From Flavobacteriales bacterium (GTDB taxonomy: Bacteria > Bacteroidota > Bacteroidia > Flavobacteriales > Flavobacteriaceae), in assembly GCA_011524905.1 (NCBI GenBank), contig WTJI01000022.1:36047-100046 (forward strand): a DNA stretch of 64,000 nucleotides, given 5' to 3'. The translations under genes were made by a program, and so were the position numbers. Numbering within the stretch: the stretch's first letter is position 1; each line of letters starts with the position of its first letter. The notes below the pieces were generated by a model. That model did no database searches, was not told the origin of the DNA, and was given only the letters and a program-made list of their open reading frames with translations. Shown here one piece after another: positions 1-8,241 of the stretch.

Positions 1-7
1 CATTAAT

Positions 8-514
8 TTACGGGGTATTGTTAAATTCTTTGAGTGTTTCTAAATGATGGACAATGTGGAACTCTGTAAAATAGATCATCTCAATGAGTGTCATTTTTCC
101 CAATAAGGGGTGGGGTAAGATACAACTGTCCCAGTCAGTTGCCGCACGACGATCTATTTTGTCTGCTACGCTTTCACAAAGTTTACGAAGCTTAGCTGAA
201 TTTTTTTTTCGTCCACTCAGGCTGCCCTTTGGAATATAAGGGTTACTGGCTTTACCCCCTTTTTCCAATGCTTTTTTGTATTTATTGATAACTGTGTCGT
301 AGTTACGAGAAGCGCGATTACTCCTACCAAAAAACAGCTTAAGAACAAAGCTTGGAAGTGACAGGGCGAGGTGAATAGGAGCAATACTTCGGTGTAAGTG
401 ATCGATGACTTCGGCAGCATTCCACTTGTCTCCTTTTTTAAAAAAAATGGAGTCTGGTAAAGATTCACAATAGTCAATGAATTCGTATGAGCTGGCTAAA
501 AATTGTTTTTTCAT
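8..514 (-). CDS. DinB-like four-helix protein
   Basis: A 168-residue soluble protein that resembles the DinB/YfiT superfamily: an early His (in DHLHRS, near residue 40) and a late HxxHHLETL motif (near residue 150) are spaced like the metal-binding histidines of that fold. The family includes metal-dependent thiol transferases, but most members have no known reaction, so no substrate is proposed. Its ATG overlaps the TGA of the upstream sugar kinase by 4 bases (ATGA), which implies translational coupling and makes it the last gene of the sugar operon that lies inside the window. A minus-strand ATG lies at bases 3-1, so another gene may follow beyond the left edge. Confidence 0.7.
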   Translation of the reverse strand: MKKQFLASSYEFIDYCESLPDSIFFKKGDKWNAAEVIDHLHRSIAPIHLALSLPSFVLKLFFGRSNRASRNYDTVINKYKKALEKGGKASNPYIPKGSLSGRKKNSAKLRKLCESVADKIDRRAATDWDSCILPHPLLGKMTLIEMIYFTEFHIVHHLETLKEFNNTP

Positions 515-1410
515 TGGCTTTGTTGGCGTAATAAATTTGTCAATTCTTCTTCGTGTATTTGGGGGTTTGCTCCTGATTTAGAAGCTACTAAAGCTCCCAT
601 AGCACAGGCTTTTGCCAAGGTTTTTTCTGGCTTTTCTTCTAATAAAAGCCCTGTAACCAAGGTACCCAAAAAAGAGTCGCCAGCACCCACGGTATCTTTC
701 ACTGTAATCGGGAAGCCCGATTGATATATAAATTTAGATCTTTTAAACCAGAGCGCTCCTTTTTCACCTAGGGTTACGCAAAGTTGATCAGTTTGGCTAA
801 AGTCAGCAATAAACTGCACTTGTTTTTCGATGTTGTTAGTTGGTCCACCAAGTTGATTTACAATTTCTAATAATTCTTCCTCATTGAGCTTGACGAGATC
901 GGCTTGTCTCATCAACTCATTAATTGTTTTGTAATCATAATGTGGTGGCCGGAGATTAACATCAAAAACTCGAAATGAAGCAATTGGTAGAAGTGCCGCT
1001 AGTGTTTTTCTCGATATTTCGTTTCGGGTCGCCAGACTCCCGAAAATCAAACAATCACAGTTTTGAACGTCTGCTTTTATAGCTGCTTCAAGATTTATAG
1101 CATCCCAGGCTACGGGTTCTACAATGGTGTAAGAAGCAGACCCTTTACTGTTTAATACTACCTCTACTGTGCCTGTAGGTAGACTATTGTGTGTCTGAAT
1201 TAGACTTTTTACTTTCATTTCTGATATAGCAGATCTAATAGCCTGACCTAAGCTGTCACGACCTACAGCACTGATGATGGTCGCATCTACACCGTTTTGT
1301 GCTATTCGGTTGGCTACATTTAAAGGCGCACCACCCAATTTTTTACCATCTGGAAATATATCCCATAGGATTTCACCAAAGCAAATGGCATTTTTTATCT
1401 GATTTTTCAT
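511..1410 (-). CDS. PfkB-family carbohydrate kinase, probably fructokinase
   Basis: A 299-residue ribokinase/PfkB-fold sugar kinase expected to phosphorylate a hexose with ATP in the cytoplasm. The N-terminal GG sugar-binding segment (LGGAPLNVA, near residue 26) and the C-terminal DTVGAGDSF signature (near residue 240), with its catalytic Asp, are both present, and the length is normal. Fructose is the likely substrate because the gene sits directly downstream of a GH32 fructosidase and a sugar porter. It starts 103 bases after the GH32 stop and overlaps the DinB-like gene by 4 bases. The family assignment is clear from motifs; substrate specificity is inferred from context. Confidence 0.9.
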   Translation of the reverse strand: MKNQIKNAICFGEILWDIFPDGKKLGGAPLNVANRIAQNGVDATIISAVGRDSLGQAIRSAISEMKVKSLIQTHNSLPTGTVEVVLNSKGSASYTIVEPVAWDAINLEAAIKADVQNCDCLIFGSLATRNEISRKTLAALLPIASFRVFDVNLRPPHYDYKTINELMRQADLVKLNEEELLEIVNQLGGPTNNIEKQVQFIADFSQTDQLCVTLGEKGALWFKRSKFIYQSGFPITVKDTVGAGDSFLGTLVTGLLLEEKPEKTLAKACAMGALVASKSGANPQIHEEELTNLLRQQSQ

Positions 1411-1513
1411 TGATTATTATTGGTCTGATGGTGTCTCAAATAATTATATTTGCCTGCGATTACGCTAAACAGCTTAATCTAAGCCTTCACATAACAAGAA
1501 CCAAGTTAAAATC

Positions 1514-3100
1514 TTACTTCTGCTCATTGGGGGTAGCAATCTCAAATATTGTTAAGTCATCAAGATTTATCTTATCGGTCGTGCTACTTAATGATAGTTT
1601 GTTAAATGGTGCTTTTGCAAAATACAGTGCCGTTAGGGCAGTTTCTCCATCATCAAAAAAAAGCTCAACCGATGTTTTATCAATTATGACTTCAATTGGA
1701 ATATTACTGGTTAGCGCAGTACGTGTTGCTTTTTGAATTTGTGCGGCAAAATCATCTGAAAAAGAATTGATTTGTAGTCCAGTCCGATCCAAGAAAAAGG
1801 AACGGGAGGTACTGTCATATCCGAAAGTTAGTAAATCGCCCTCTGGGCTCTCCAACTGAAAGGTGTAGCGTTCATTTTCTTTGGGTGTGAGTGTTGACTT
1901 GAGCAGTATATTACTTAGGTTCGTTCCGTTTTCTGCGATTAATACCGTTTTGGTATCAAAAGTAGTTTGATTCCATTTTTTTTTCAGTTTGGTGTTTTTA
2001 TAAATTGAGGGCTCGGGTTTAACACGCAATCTGAAGGTTTTCCCAAAAGGGACTAAATCTATTTCTCGGGCAATAGTCATTTGGTTTTTCCACTGTTGTG
2101 TAGGTACTTCTCGTGCGTATTCCCAGTTAGACATCCAGCCGATTATTACTCTTTTACCGTCAGGATGTTCCAGATTATCAAAGCTTACGCTAGCATAATT
2201 GTCTTTACCAAAATCTAACCAGAAGTCTTGTTTTTGGCTTATTTGTTGGGCAAAATTTGGGTCAACAGTGAATGTTGATCCATCCCAATCACCAATAAAA
2301 TACTGGGTTGCGCTTCCGCCATTGGGTCCTCCTGGATTAATACTAACCAATAAGACCCATTTTTTATTTGGGGAACCTGCTATGGGAAGTTCCATTAGTT
2401 CGGGGCACTCCCAAACCCCACTGTGGTTGCCCATGTCTTTCCCGAAAGTGGAAAGTTTTTCCCATTGTTTTAAGTTACTGGAGCCATAAAAATAGACAAC
2501 ATCTTTCACAGCAAGTGCCATCACCCATTTTTGATTTTTGTTATCCCAAAATACTTTTGGATCTCTAAAATCTTTAATTCCTGGATTAGCGATAACGGGG
2601 TTGCCATCATATTTCATCCAACTATATCCTTTATCCAAAGAATAGGCGATACTTTGTGTTTCATAGGTGCGGTTACCACGGTCTTCTCCGTCATGATCAT
2701 GATTGGTATAAATGGCTACAATGGGTGGGTTTTCTATAGAGCCGAAGCCCGAGGTGTTTTGGTGATCGACGACAGCACTTCCTGAGAAGATTGTGCCTAA
2801 TTTATCTGGGAACAAGGCAATTGGTTGTTCTTTCCAATGGATTAAATCTTCACTGGTTGCATGACCCCAGTGCATTGGTCCCCAAATATTACTAAAAGGG
2901 TGGTATTGGAAGTACAAATGGTAGGTGCCTTCCCAATAAAACATGCCATTAGGATCATTTATCCAGTTGTTTTTTGGGCTGAAATGGAAATGGGGACGAA
3001 ATTGTTTTTCTTCTTGTGTGTAATCCATTTTTTGAGATAACATCAGTTGTGGAAGGACTAATATTCCGAGTATGAAAGGATTTCTTAGCTGGGCAAACAT
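1514..3100 (-). CDS. Glycoside hydrolase family 32 (levanase/invertase/inulinase)
   Basis: A 528-residue secreted or periplasmic beta-fructosidase that releases fructose from sucrose or fructans. The three GH32 signatures are visible: WINDPNG with nucleophile Asp49, FRDP with Asp180 as transition-state stabiliser, and ECPEL with acid/base Glu231. A hydrophobic N-terminus (residues 8-22) looks like a signal peptide. The N-terminal five-blade propeller is followed by the usual C-terminal beta-sandwich (about residue 370 onward). It lies 13 bases downstream of the MFS porter and upstream of the sugar kinase, forming a hydrolyse-import-phosphorylate unit. Exo versus endo action and the preferred polymer cannot be told from sequence alone. 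Confidence 0.95.
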   Translation of the reverse strand: MFAQLRNPFILGILVLPQLMLSQKMDYTQEEKQFRPHFHFSPKNNWINDPNGMFYWEGTYHLYFQYHPFSNIWGPMHWGHATSEDLIHWKEQPIALFPDKLGTIFSGSAVVDHQNTSGFGSIENPPIVAIYTNHDHDGEDRGNRTYETQSIAYSLDKGYSWMKYDGNPVIANPGIKDFRDPKVFWDNKNQKWVMALAVKDVVYFYGSSNLKQWEKLSTFGKDMGNHSGVWECPELMELPIAGSPNKKWVLLVSINPGGPNGGSATQYFIGDWDGSTFTVDPNFAQQISQKQDFWLDFGKDNYASVSFDNLEHPDGKRVIIGWMSNWEYAREVPTQQWKNQMTIAREIDLVPFGKTFRLRVKPEPSIYKNTKLKKKWNQTTFDTKTVLIAENGTNLSNILLKSTLTPKENERYTFQLESPEGDLLTFGYDSTSRSFFLDRTGLQINSFSDDFAAQIQKATRTALTSNIPIEVIIDKTSVELFFDDGETALTALYFAKAPFNKLSLSSTTDKINLDDLTIFEIATPNEQK

Positions 3101-3113
3101 AAACTGAAAAAAA

Positions 3114-4454
3114 TTAAGTTTTGATAAGTTTTTTACTTAATTCTTCAAGGGAAACTCCTTTGGTTTCGGGCATGCTCAAACGCGTCCAGACCAGCTGACC
3201 GATCATCATAAAAGAAAAGAAAGCAAAGATAGGCCAAGGATTGTCGCCGAAAACACCTTCTTTTTCATCGAGAAAAAGAGGCGTAATTAGTGTGATTAGG
3301 GCTGCAAAAACCCAATGCACGCCGGTACCCCAGGACTGTCCATAGGCCCGGACTTTATTGGGAAATATTTCTGAAATAAAGACCCAGATTACTGCACCTT
3401 GACCAATAGCATGAGAAGCGATAAATAATAGTATAAAGCTTATCAATAAAACAGGGTCGGCTTGACTGTAAAAACACCAAGCCACCATGGCCAAACTAAA
3501 TATATATCCTACTGATCCAATAGTCATTAGTTGTTTGCGTCCTAAGGAGTCAATCAAGCGTACGCCAATAATGGTAAAAATCAAGTTGACCGTACCAATT
3601 GATATGGAACTGAAAAGAGATTCTTGGGTCGCCAGACCCGAGCGCTCTAAAATTTCAGGGGCGTAGTAGAGGACAAAATTGATACCCGACCATTGGTTGA
3701 AGAATGCCAAGAAAAAAGCCAATAATAAAACCCGATTGTATTTTTTTTGAAATAGCGATTCTGTCGAAGATTCACTATTTGTAGCCGCTTTAATTTCTTC
3801 CATCTTTTTTTTGGCTTCTTTTTCTTCATAAATAAAGGAGAGTATTCTTAGACCTTCAGCATCGTTTTTTTGAGTAAGCAGTAACCATCGAGGACTTTCG
3901 GGCACACGAATAACAAGAACGCAATAGACTAAAGCTGGAAGTGCCTCAACACCTAACATATAGCGCCAATCACTACTTCCACCAACACCATCTAAGAGAT
4001 AGTTGGAGAGGAATGCAACGAAAATACCAAACACAAGATTGAATTGATAAAGCGCCACATAACGACCCCGACTTTTTGCAGAAGCGATTTCAGAAATATA
4101 GACAGGGACCGCTACTGAAGAAGCTCCTACACCAAGGCCTCCAATAAATCGCATTATAGAAAAGGTGTAAGGATCTGGAGCCAAACCAGAACCTAAAGCT
4201 GATACTAAATATAATATTCCAATCCAAAACAACGTTTTTTTACGACCAAAGTATTGTGACGGAAGCCCACCAAAAAGCGAACCTATAACCGTTCCCCATA
4301 AAGCCATGGACATAATAAAAGTGCCGTGAAATAATGGACTCAATTGCCACAGCTCCTTGACGGGCTGGTTGGCTCCTGAAATAACAACTGTGTCAAATCC
4401 AAATAGAAAACCAGCGATAGCAGCAGTAATCGACCAGAGTAAAGTTTTATTCAT
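3114..4454 (-). CDS. MFS sugar porter (sugar/H+ symporter family)
   Basis: A 446-residue inner-membrane transporter of the sugar porter branch of the major facilitator superfamily, with twelve predicted helices. It carries the family marks: GFDTVVISGA in helix 1, GRKK after helix 2, PESPRWL at the end of helix 6, a QWSGIN motif in helix 7 and a PETKG motif at the C-terminus. It is the first gene of the operon with the GH32 enzyme and sugar kinase, so fructose or another monosaccharide released by GH32 is the likely cargo. No regulator gene or SusC/SusD pair lies beside it. The ATG at 4454-4452 is the natural start. Confidence 0.93.
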   Translation of the reverse strand: MNKTLLWSITAAIAGFLFGFDTVVISGANQPVKELWQLSPLFHGTFIMSMALWGTVIGSLFGGLPSQYFGRKKTLFWIGILYLVSALGSGLAPDPYTFSIMRFIGGLGVGASSVAVPVYISEIASAKSRGRYVALYQFNLVFGIFVAFLSNYLLDGVGGSSDWRYMLGVEALPALVYCVLVIRVPESPRWLLLTQKNDAEGLRILSFIYEEKEAKKKMEEIKAATNSESSTESLFQKKYNRVLLLAFFLAFFNQWSGINFVLYYAPEILERSGLATQESLFSSISIGTVNLIFTIIGVRLIDSLGRKQLMTIGSVGYIFSLAMVAWCFYSQADPVLLISFILLFIASHAIGQGAVIWVFISEIFPNKVRAYGQSWGTGVHWVFAALITLITPLFLDEKEGVFGDNPWPIFAFFSFMMIGQLVWTRLSMPETKGVSLEELSKKLIKT

Positions 4455-4545
4455 TTTGATTTCTTTTTCTAAAGAAAGTGAAAAAAAAATAAATCTGATA
4501 CAATATTGTTATTTAGACTGCGTTATTAACACAAATACTGTTATT

Positions 4546-4590
4546 ATGAATTGGTGGAAAGAATTAATTAGCTATTGTATCGGAGCCTAA
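4546..4590 (+). CDS. Possible 14-residue Trp-Trp leader peptide
   Basis: A tiny ORF, ATG to TAA, encoding MNWWKELISYCIGA, lies in the divergent gap between the sugar porter and rmuC. It has two adjacent UGG codons at positions 3-4 and its stop codon falls inside the left arm of a perfect 9-bp inverted repeat. Tandem Trp codons followed by a hairpin is the arrangement of tryptophan leader peptides, including the published Bacteroid-trp RNA motif, but no trp gene follows here. It could equally be chance. Translation is not shown by the sequence. Confidence 0.3.
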   Translation: MNWWKELISYCIGA

Positions 4591-4606
4591 TCAAAGCATT
4601 AGGCTC
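4583..4606 (+). repeat. Perfect inverted repeat, 9-bp arms (attenuator/terminator-like or operator)
   Basis: GAGCCTAAT and ATTAGGCTC flank a 6-base spacer (CAAAGC). The sequence after it on the plus strand, TTGATACCTTTTCT, is only a weak T-tract. Because both flanking genes are transcribed away from this gap, neither needs a terminator here. The hairpin could therefore end a short leader RNA, act before rmuC, or serve as a protein-binding dyad. Confidence 0.55.
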
Positions 4607-4748
4607 TTGATACCTTTTCTATCTGAGGTTTGTACTTCAAGATAATATTGTAACAAGGAAAGTGTCACTTGACCACTTTATCCTTGTTTTTTTTTGTTTC
4701 AAGATCACAATTTTTCTGTTACCTTTCCTCTTTCTAACGAAAGTGATC

Positions 4749-6029
4749 ATGGAATATGTCCTCTTAGTTTTATTGATTGCCATTGCAGGTCTATTGGTTA
4801 TGATCTTGGTACGACAATCTGCCCAGGGTACGGATGAAAACGAGTTGCAAGAAAAGCTGACCAAGGACTTGAATCGAAATAGGGAGGAATTACAACGCAA
4901 CCTGAGGGAAAACAGATTAGAGTTGACGCAAAGTTTAGATCGTCTTGTGGAAAGTTTAGGAAAAAAAGCCAAAGAAGATCGCGAAGAACAGCGGAATACT
5001 TTAAAAGATTTCCAAGAGACGTTTGCAAAAAATGTTCAAAATTTCAATGAATTACAAAAGCAGAAGTTTGAGACCATGCAGCAGAAGCAAGACGAATTGG
5101 TTAAAACTACAGAACTGCGACTGGAGAAAATGCGAGAAACAGTAGATGAAAAACTTCACAAAACCCTTGAGGAGCGTTTGGGTAAATCTTTTGAAATAGT
5201 TACGCAGCAGTTACTTCGTGTCCAGAAAGGTTTGGGAGAAATGCAAACCCTTGCCGCTGGCGTCGGAGATTTAAAAAAAGTTTTGAGTAATGTAAAAACC
5301 AGAGGGGTGTTGGGTGAAATACAACTTGCGAATATTTTAGAACAAATTCTTGCCCCAGAGCAATACGCTGCTAATGTAAAGACCAAAAAAGGCTCTGATG
5401 CGCTAGTGGAATTTGCTCTTAAATTGCCAGGAAAAAGTGAGTCTGAAGGACCTGTTTATTTACCCATAGATGCTAAGTTTCCTCAAGAAGATTATTTGCG
5501 GTTACAGTCCGCCTATGAAAATGGCGACCCTACCCTGATAGATACAAGCCTGCGGGCTTTGTTGCAAAACATTAAAAAATTTGCGAAAGATATATCCCAA
5601 AAATATATTGATCCGCCGCATACGACAGATTTTGGGATTTTATTTTTACCCATTGAAGGCCTTTATGCTGAAGTGGTTCGGCATCCCGATTTGATTGCTC
5701 AATTGCAGCGGGAGTCTAAAATAGTTATCACCGGACCGACTACATTAGCGGCGATGCTCAATAGTCTTCAAATGGGCTTCAGAACCTTGGCAATACAGAA
5801 AAGGAGTAGCGAAGTTTGGCAGATTTTGGCAGCTGTCAAAAAAGAATTCCAAATGTTTGGAGGCGTTTTAGAAAAAGCCCAAAAGAAAATAAATGAAGCC
5901 GATCAAGAAATAAATAAATTGGTTACTACCCGAACCAAGATGATGTTGTCAAAGCTTCGAAAAGTAGAAACTTTGGATCAACCAAAGGAAGTTGACGACA
6001 ATCCATTGGGACTACCACCAAATTCTTAA
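4749..6029 (+). CDS. rmuC: RmuC family protein (DNA recombination/structure-related)
   Basis: A 426-residue protein with one N-terminal membrane helix (residues 2-20), a long charged coiled coil (about 25-165) and the conserved RmuC nuclease-like domain, including the segment TRGVLGEIQL and the PIDAKFP motif that carries acidic/lysine residues of the PD-(D/E)XK-like fold. RmuC limits inversion rearrangements between short inverted repeats in E. coli; its biochemistry is poorly known. An in-frame ATG at 4662 exists, but starting at 4749 (MEYVLL) places the membrane helix at the true N-terminus and gives the usual family layout. The DUF2490 gene follows after 11 bases. Confidence 0.93.
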   Translation: MEYVLLVLLIAIAGLLVMILVRQSAQGTDENELQEKLTKDLNRNREELQRNLRENRLELTQSLDRLVESLGKKAKEDREEQRNTLKDFQETFAKNVQNFNELQKQKFETMQQKQDELVKTTELRLEKMRETVDEKLHKTLEERLGKSFEIVTQQLLRVQKGLGEMQTLAAGVGDLKKVLSNVKTRGVLGEIQLANILEQILAPEQYAANVKTKKGSDALVEFALKLPGKSESEGPVYLPIDAKFPQEDYLRLQSAYENGDPTLIDTSLRALLQNIKKFAKDISQKYIDPPHTTDFGILFLPIEGLYAEVVRHPDLIAQLQRESKIVITGPTTLAAMLNSLQMGFRTLAIQKRSSEVWQILAAVKKEFQMFGGVLEKAQKKINEADQEINKLVTTRTKMMLSKLRKVETLDQPKEVDDNPLGLPPNS

Positions 6030-6040
6030 TAACCATAAAT

Positions 6041-6715
6041 ATGAACCGTATATTACTCTTATGGGTGACTAGTGTATGCTGTTTGGGACTGCTATCTGAT
6101 CCCGTTTATTCACAGGAAAACCAAGAGCACCATGCATGGAATGCTTTATTTAGTACTTATTCTTTAACAGAGTCAAATAGTTTACGGCTAGAAACCCACT
6201 ACCGAACCAAAGATTTTTATGCTACTCAGCAGCAAATTCTAATTCGCCCTTCCTTTATTAGAAAACTGTCAAAATATGCGAGTGTAGCAGTAGGTTATAC
6301 TTATCTTGACACTGGCTTGGGAGCCGGACGGATTAAAGAAAATAATTTGTGGGAGCAGTTATTCGTAAAGATTCCTATTTATAAACGGATTAATTTTTTT
6401 GGATGGATTCGTGCTGAACACCGTTGGATAGGAATGCAAAACGCCAATTTTGTTACGCGAATAAGATTCAGAAATGGGATTGATTTTCCTTTGATTAAGG
6501 ACGATTTGCGTTTTCTGGTCTATAATGAGGCATTTTTGAATTTTGAAAATAGTTTCCCTGCACAGTTCAATCAAAATTGGTCCTACGTAGGATTGAGCAA
6601 AAAATTTGGCGATCATTTTCGTTTACAGACGGGTTACCAGCGTACCTCGATTAATAAAAACGGGAGTATTTTAGCTAGGAATATTTGGTTTACTATTCTC
6701 TTTTGGCAGTTGTAG
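6041..6715 (+). CDS. DUF2490 domain outer-membrane protein
   Basis: A 224-residue protein with a signal peptide (cleavage near VYSQ-EN, about residue 25) and a pattern of alternating aromatic/polar strands ending in WFTILFWQL, typical of a small outer-membrane beta-barrel. The W...L...YRTKDF...QQILIRPSFIRKL pattern matches DUF2490 as known from Bacteroidota. Function is unknown. It sits 11 bases behind rmuC and probably shares its transcript, though no functional link is apparent. Confidence 0.75.
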   Translation: MNRILLLWVTSVCCLGLLSDPVYSQENQEHHAWNALFSTYSLTESNSLRLETHYRTKDFYATQQQILIRPSFIRKLSKYASVAVGYTYLDTGLGAGRIKENNLWEQLFVKIPIYKRINFFGWIRAEHRWIGMQNANFVTRIRFRNGIDFPLIKDDLRFLVYNEAFLNFENSFPAQFNQNWSYVGLSKKFGDHFRLQTGYQRTSINKNGSILARNIWFTILFWQL

Positions 6716-6832
6716 TATTTGTTTCGTAAAAAAAAGATTTTGTGTCAAATGCACCTTTCAGTTTTATGAAAGCTTGGAAAAAGCCTTGATGAAAAAGATT
6801 TATCTTACGACCATTAATAAAGAATAAGGCAC

Positions 6833-7813
6833 ATGAAAGCTATTGTATGTCATACCCTAGGTTTACCCGATCAATTGGAATTGAGAGAATGTCCTGTTCC
6901 GTCTCCCAAGGAAAAGGAGGTAGTTGTCAAAGTGCATATCTGTAGTTTAAATTTCCCAGACACATTAATTATTCAAGGTAAATATCAAATTCAACCTACC
7001 CTACCTTTTACACCTGGGAGTGATATTGCAGGTGAGGTAGTTGCTGTTGGTAGTAAGGTCAAACATCTAGCCGAGGGTGATGCCGTTTTTGGTCTCTTAC
7101 CTTATGGTGGTTTATCAGAATTTGTTGCTGTACCAGCCACTAGTGTTTTTCCAAAGCCACCGACAATGCCAGATGAAGTAGCAGCTTCATTTATGATGGC
7201 TTTTGGAACTTCTTATCATGCGCTTAAGGACAGAGCTGCACTAAAAAAAGGGGAGACGCTCGTTGTATTAGGTGCAGCAGGGGGAGTAGGCTCGGCAGCT
7301 GTTGTTTTAGGGAAACTGATGGGGGCCAAAGTTATAGCCTGTGCAGCGACAAAAGACAAGTTGGACTATTGTACTGATTTGGGTGCTGATGCAGTTATTA
7401 ATTATCAAACCGAAGACCTGAAAGGTCAAATAAAAGCCTTGACCAATGGCAAAGGAGCCGATGTCGTATATGATGCTGTTGGCGGAACATTTAGCGAACC
7501 AGCACTACGCGCCATGGCTTGGGCAGGGCGGTTTTTGGTGGTTGGGTTTGCTGCGGGTGATATTCCCAAAATCCCACTCAATCTTCCTTTACTAAAATCT
7601 TGTCAGATTGTTGGCGTATTCTGGGGTTCTTGGGCCATGCAGTACCCTGCTGAAAGCATGACCAACACCCTTCAGTTAATTCAATGGTACCAAGCAGGAT
7701 CTATTCAACCTCACATTGATGCCATATATGATTTAAAGGATACTCCACTTGCTTTGACAGCCATGATGCAAAGAAAAGTTAAAGGAAAGATTGTGGTAAG
7801 GTGTACCCTTTAA
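6833..7813 (+). CDS. NADPH:quinone oxidoreductase family protein (zinc-free MDR)
   Basis: A 326-residue medium-chain dehydrogenase/reductase of the quinone oxidoreductase type, cytoplasmic. The N-terminal GroES-like domain (about 1-120) is followed by a Rossmann domain with the GAAGGVGSAAV nucleotide-binding turn near residue 149. The structural four-cysteine zinc cluster of alcohol dehydrogenases is absent, consistent with the zinc-free quinone oxidoreductase/enoyl reductase branch. It stands alone, 117 bases after the DUF2490 gene. The actual acceptor (quinone, enoyl-CoA or another alkene) cannot be assigned. Confidence 0.88.
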   Translation: MKAIVCHTLGLPDQLELRECPVPSPKEKEVVVKVHICSLNFPDTLIIQGKYQIQPTLPFTPGSDIAGEVVAVGSKVKHLAEGDAVFGLLPYGGLSEFVAVPATSVFPKPPTMPDEVAASFMMAFGTSYHALKDRAALKKGETLVVLGAAGGVGSAAVVLGKLMGAKVIACAATKDKLDYCTDLGADAVINYQTEDLKGQIKALTNGKGADVVYDAVGGTFSEPALRAMAWAGRFLVVGFAAGDIPKIPLNLPLLKSCQIVGVFWGSWAMQYPAESMTNTLQLIQWYQAGSIQPHIDAIYDLKDTPLALTAMMQRKVKGKIVVRCTL

Positions 7814-7828
7814 ATCAAGCCCACCGAT

Positions 7829-7849
7829 AGAAGATTCATTCTTCTTTTT
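7829..7849 (+). terminator. Weak intrinsic terminator after the quinone oxidoreductase
   Basis: AGAAGA and TCTTCT pair over a 5-base loop and run into TTTT. The stem is AT-rich and only 6 bp, so efficiency is doubtful, but the place (16 bases after the stop) is right. The rest of the gap to the tRNA terminator (about 7850-8036) shows nothing recognisable. Confidence 0.35.
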
Positions 7850-8036
7850 GCTCCTTTTTGACGTCATTCCCATTATTTACTCCTTTTTTAATAAAAAGCG
7901 ACAGGGATGATTCGTTTTGTCATTAGTGGGGGTTGGTAGATTTTTGGAATGTATTCAACTTGAATGATAAATATTGTTTTTATTCAAGATGGTTTTCTCG
8001 TAAAGGATGATAAAGGGAAACGCAAGTGAAAACTAA

Positions 8037-8076
8037 AAAGCAAAACCCCTGAAAATCTAAGTTTATCAGGGGTTTT
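8037..8076 (-). terminator. Intrinsic terminator of tRNA-Phe
   Basis: On the minus strand, AAAACCCCTGA (8076-8066) pairs perfectly with TCAGGGGTTTT (8052-8042), an 11-bp stem, followed by GCTTTTT. It begins 3 bases after the tRNA 3' end, so the tRNA is a single-gene transcript. Confidence 0.85.
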
Positions 8077-8078
8077 TG

Positions 8079-8151
8079 TGGTACCTCCAGGAATCGAACC
8101 AGGGACACAAGGATTTTCAGTCCTTTGCTCTACCAACTGAGCTAAGGTACC
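8079..8151 (-). tRNA. tRNA-Phe (anticodon GAA)
   Basis: Reading the minus strand gives a complete 73-base cloverleaf. The acceptor stem is GGTACCT/AGGTACC, the D arm is GCTC-AGTTGGTA-GAGC, the anticodon arm AAGGA-CTGAAAA-TCCTT contains GAA, and the T arm is CCTGG-TTCGATT-CCTGG; the discriminator is A. CCA is not encoded, as is usual in Bacteroidota. A canonical promoter lies just upstream and a strong terminator just downstream, so it is an independent unit. Confidence 0.97.
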
Positions 8152-8166
8152 CCGCTTAAAGCGAGG

Positions 8167-8198
8167 CAAATATAAATTGCTTTTTAGTTCTCTACAAA
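8167..8198 (-). promoter_or_regulatory. Promoter of tRNA-Phe (TTTG-N20-TATATTTG)
   Basis: The minus strand has TTTG (8198-8195), 20 bases, then TATATTTG (8174-8167), an exact match to the Bacteroidota -33/-7 consensus TTTG/TAnnTTTG. Transcription would start near 8160, about nine bases before the mature tRNA 5' end at 8151. Confidence 0.65.
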
Positions 8199-8208
8199 TC
8201 AAATCTTC

Positions 8209-8216
8209 TAAATTTG
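8209..8216 (+). promoter_or_regulatory. -7 element for coaX operon (TAAATTTG)
   Basis: An exact TAnnTTTG match lies 26 bases before the coaX start codon, giving a predicted start near 8223. No clear TTG sits at the -33 distance. It is back-to-back with the tRNA-Phe promoter, whose TTTG lies only about 10 bases away. Confidence 0.4.
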
Positions 8217-8241
8217 TAATTATAATCAATAAATACTGGGC

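Noticed and set aside
1..3. A minus-strand ATG at the window edge as a gene start
   Set aside because: One codon is not enough to support a feature.
4357..4590. A 77-codon plus-strand ORF covering the start of the sugar porter
   Set aside because: The first 33 codons or so are antisense to the porter; only the last 14 codons, from ATG 4546, lie in the gap and are reported separately.
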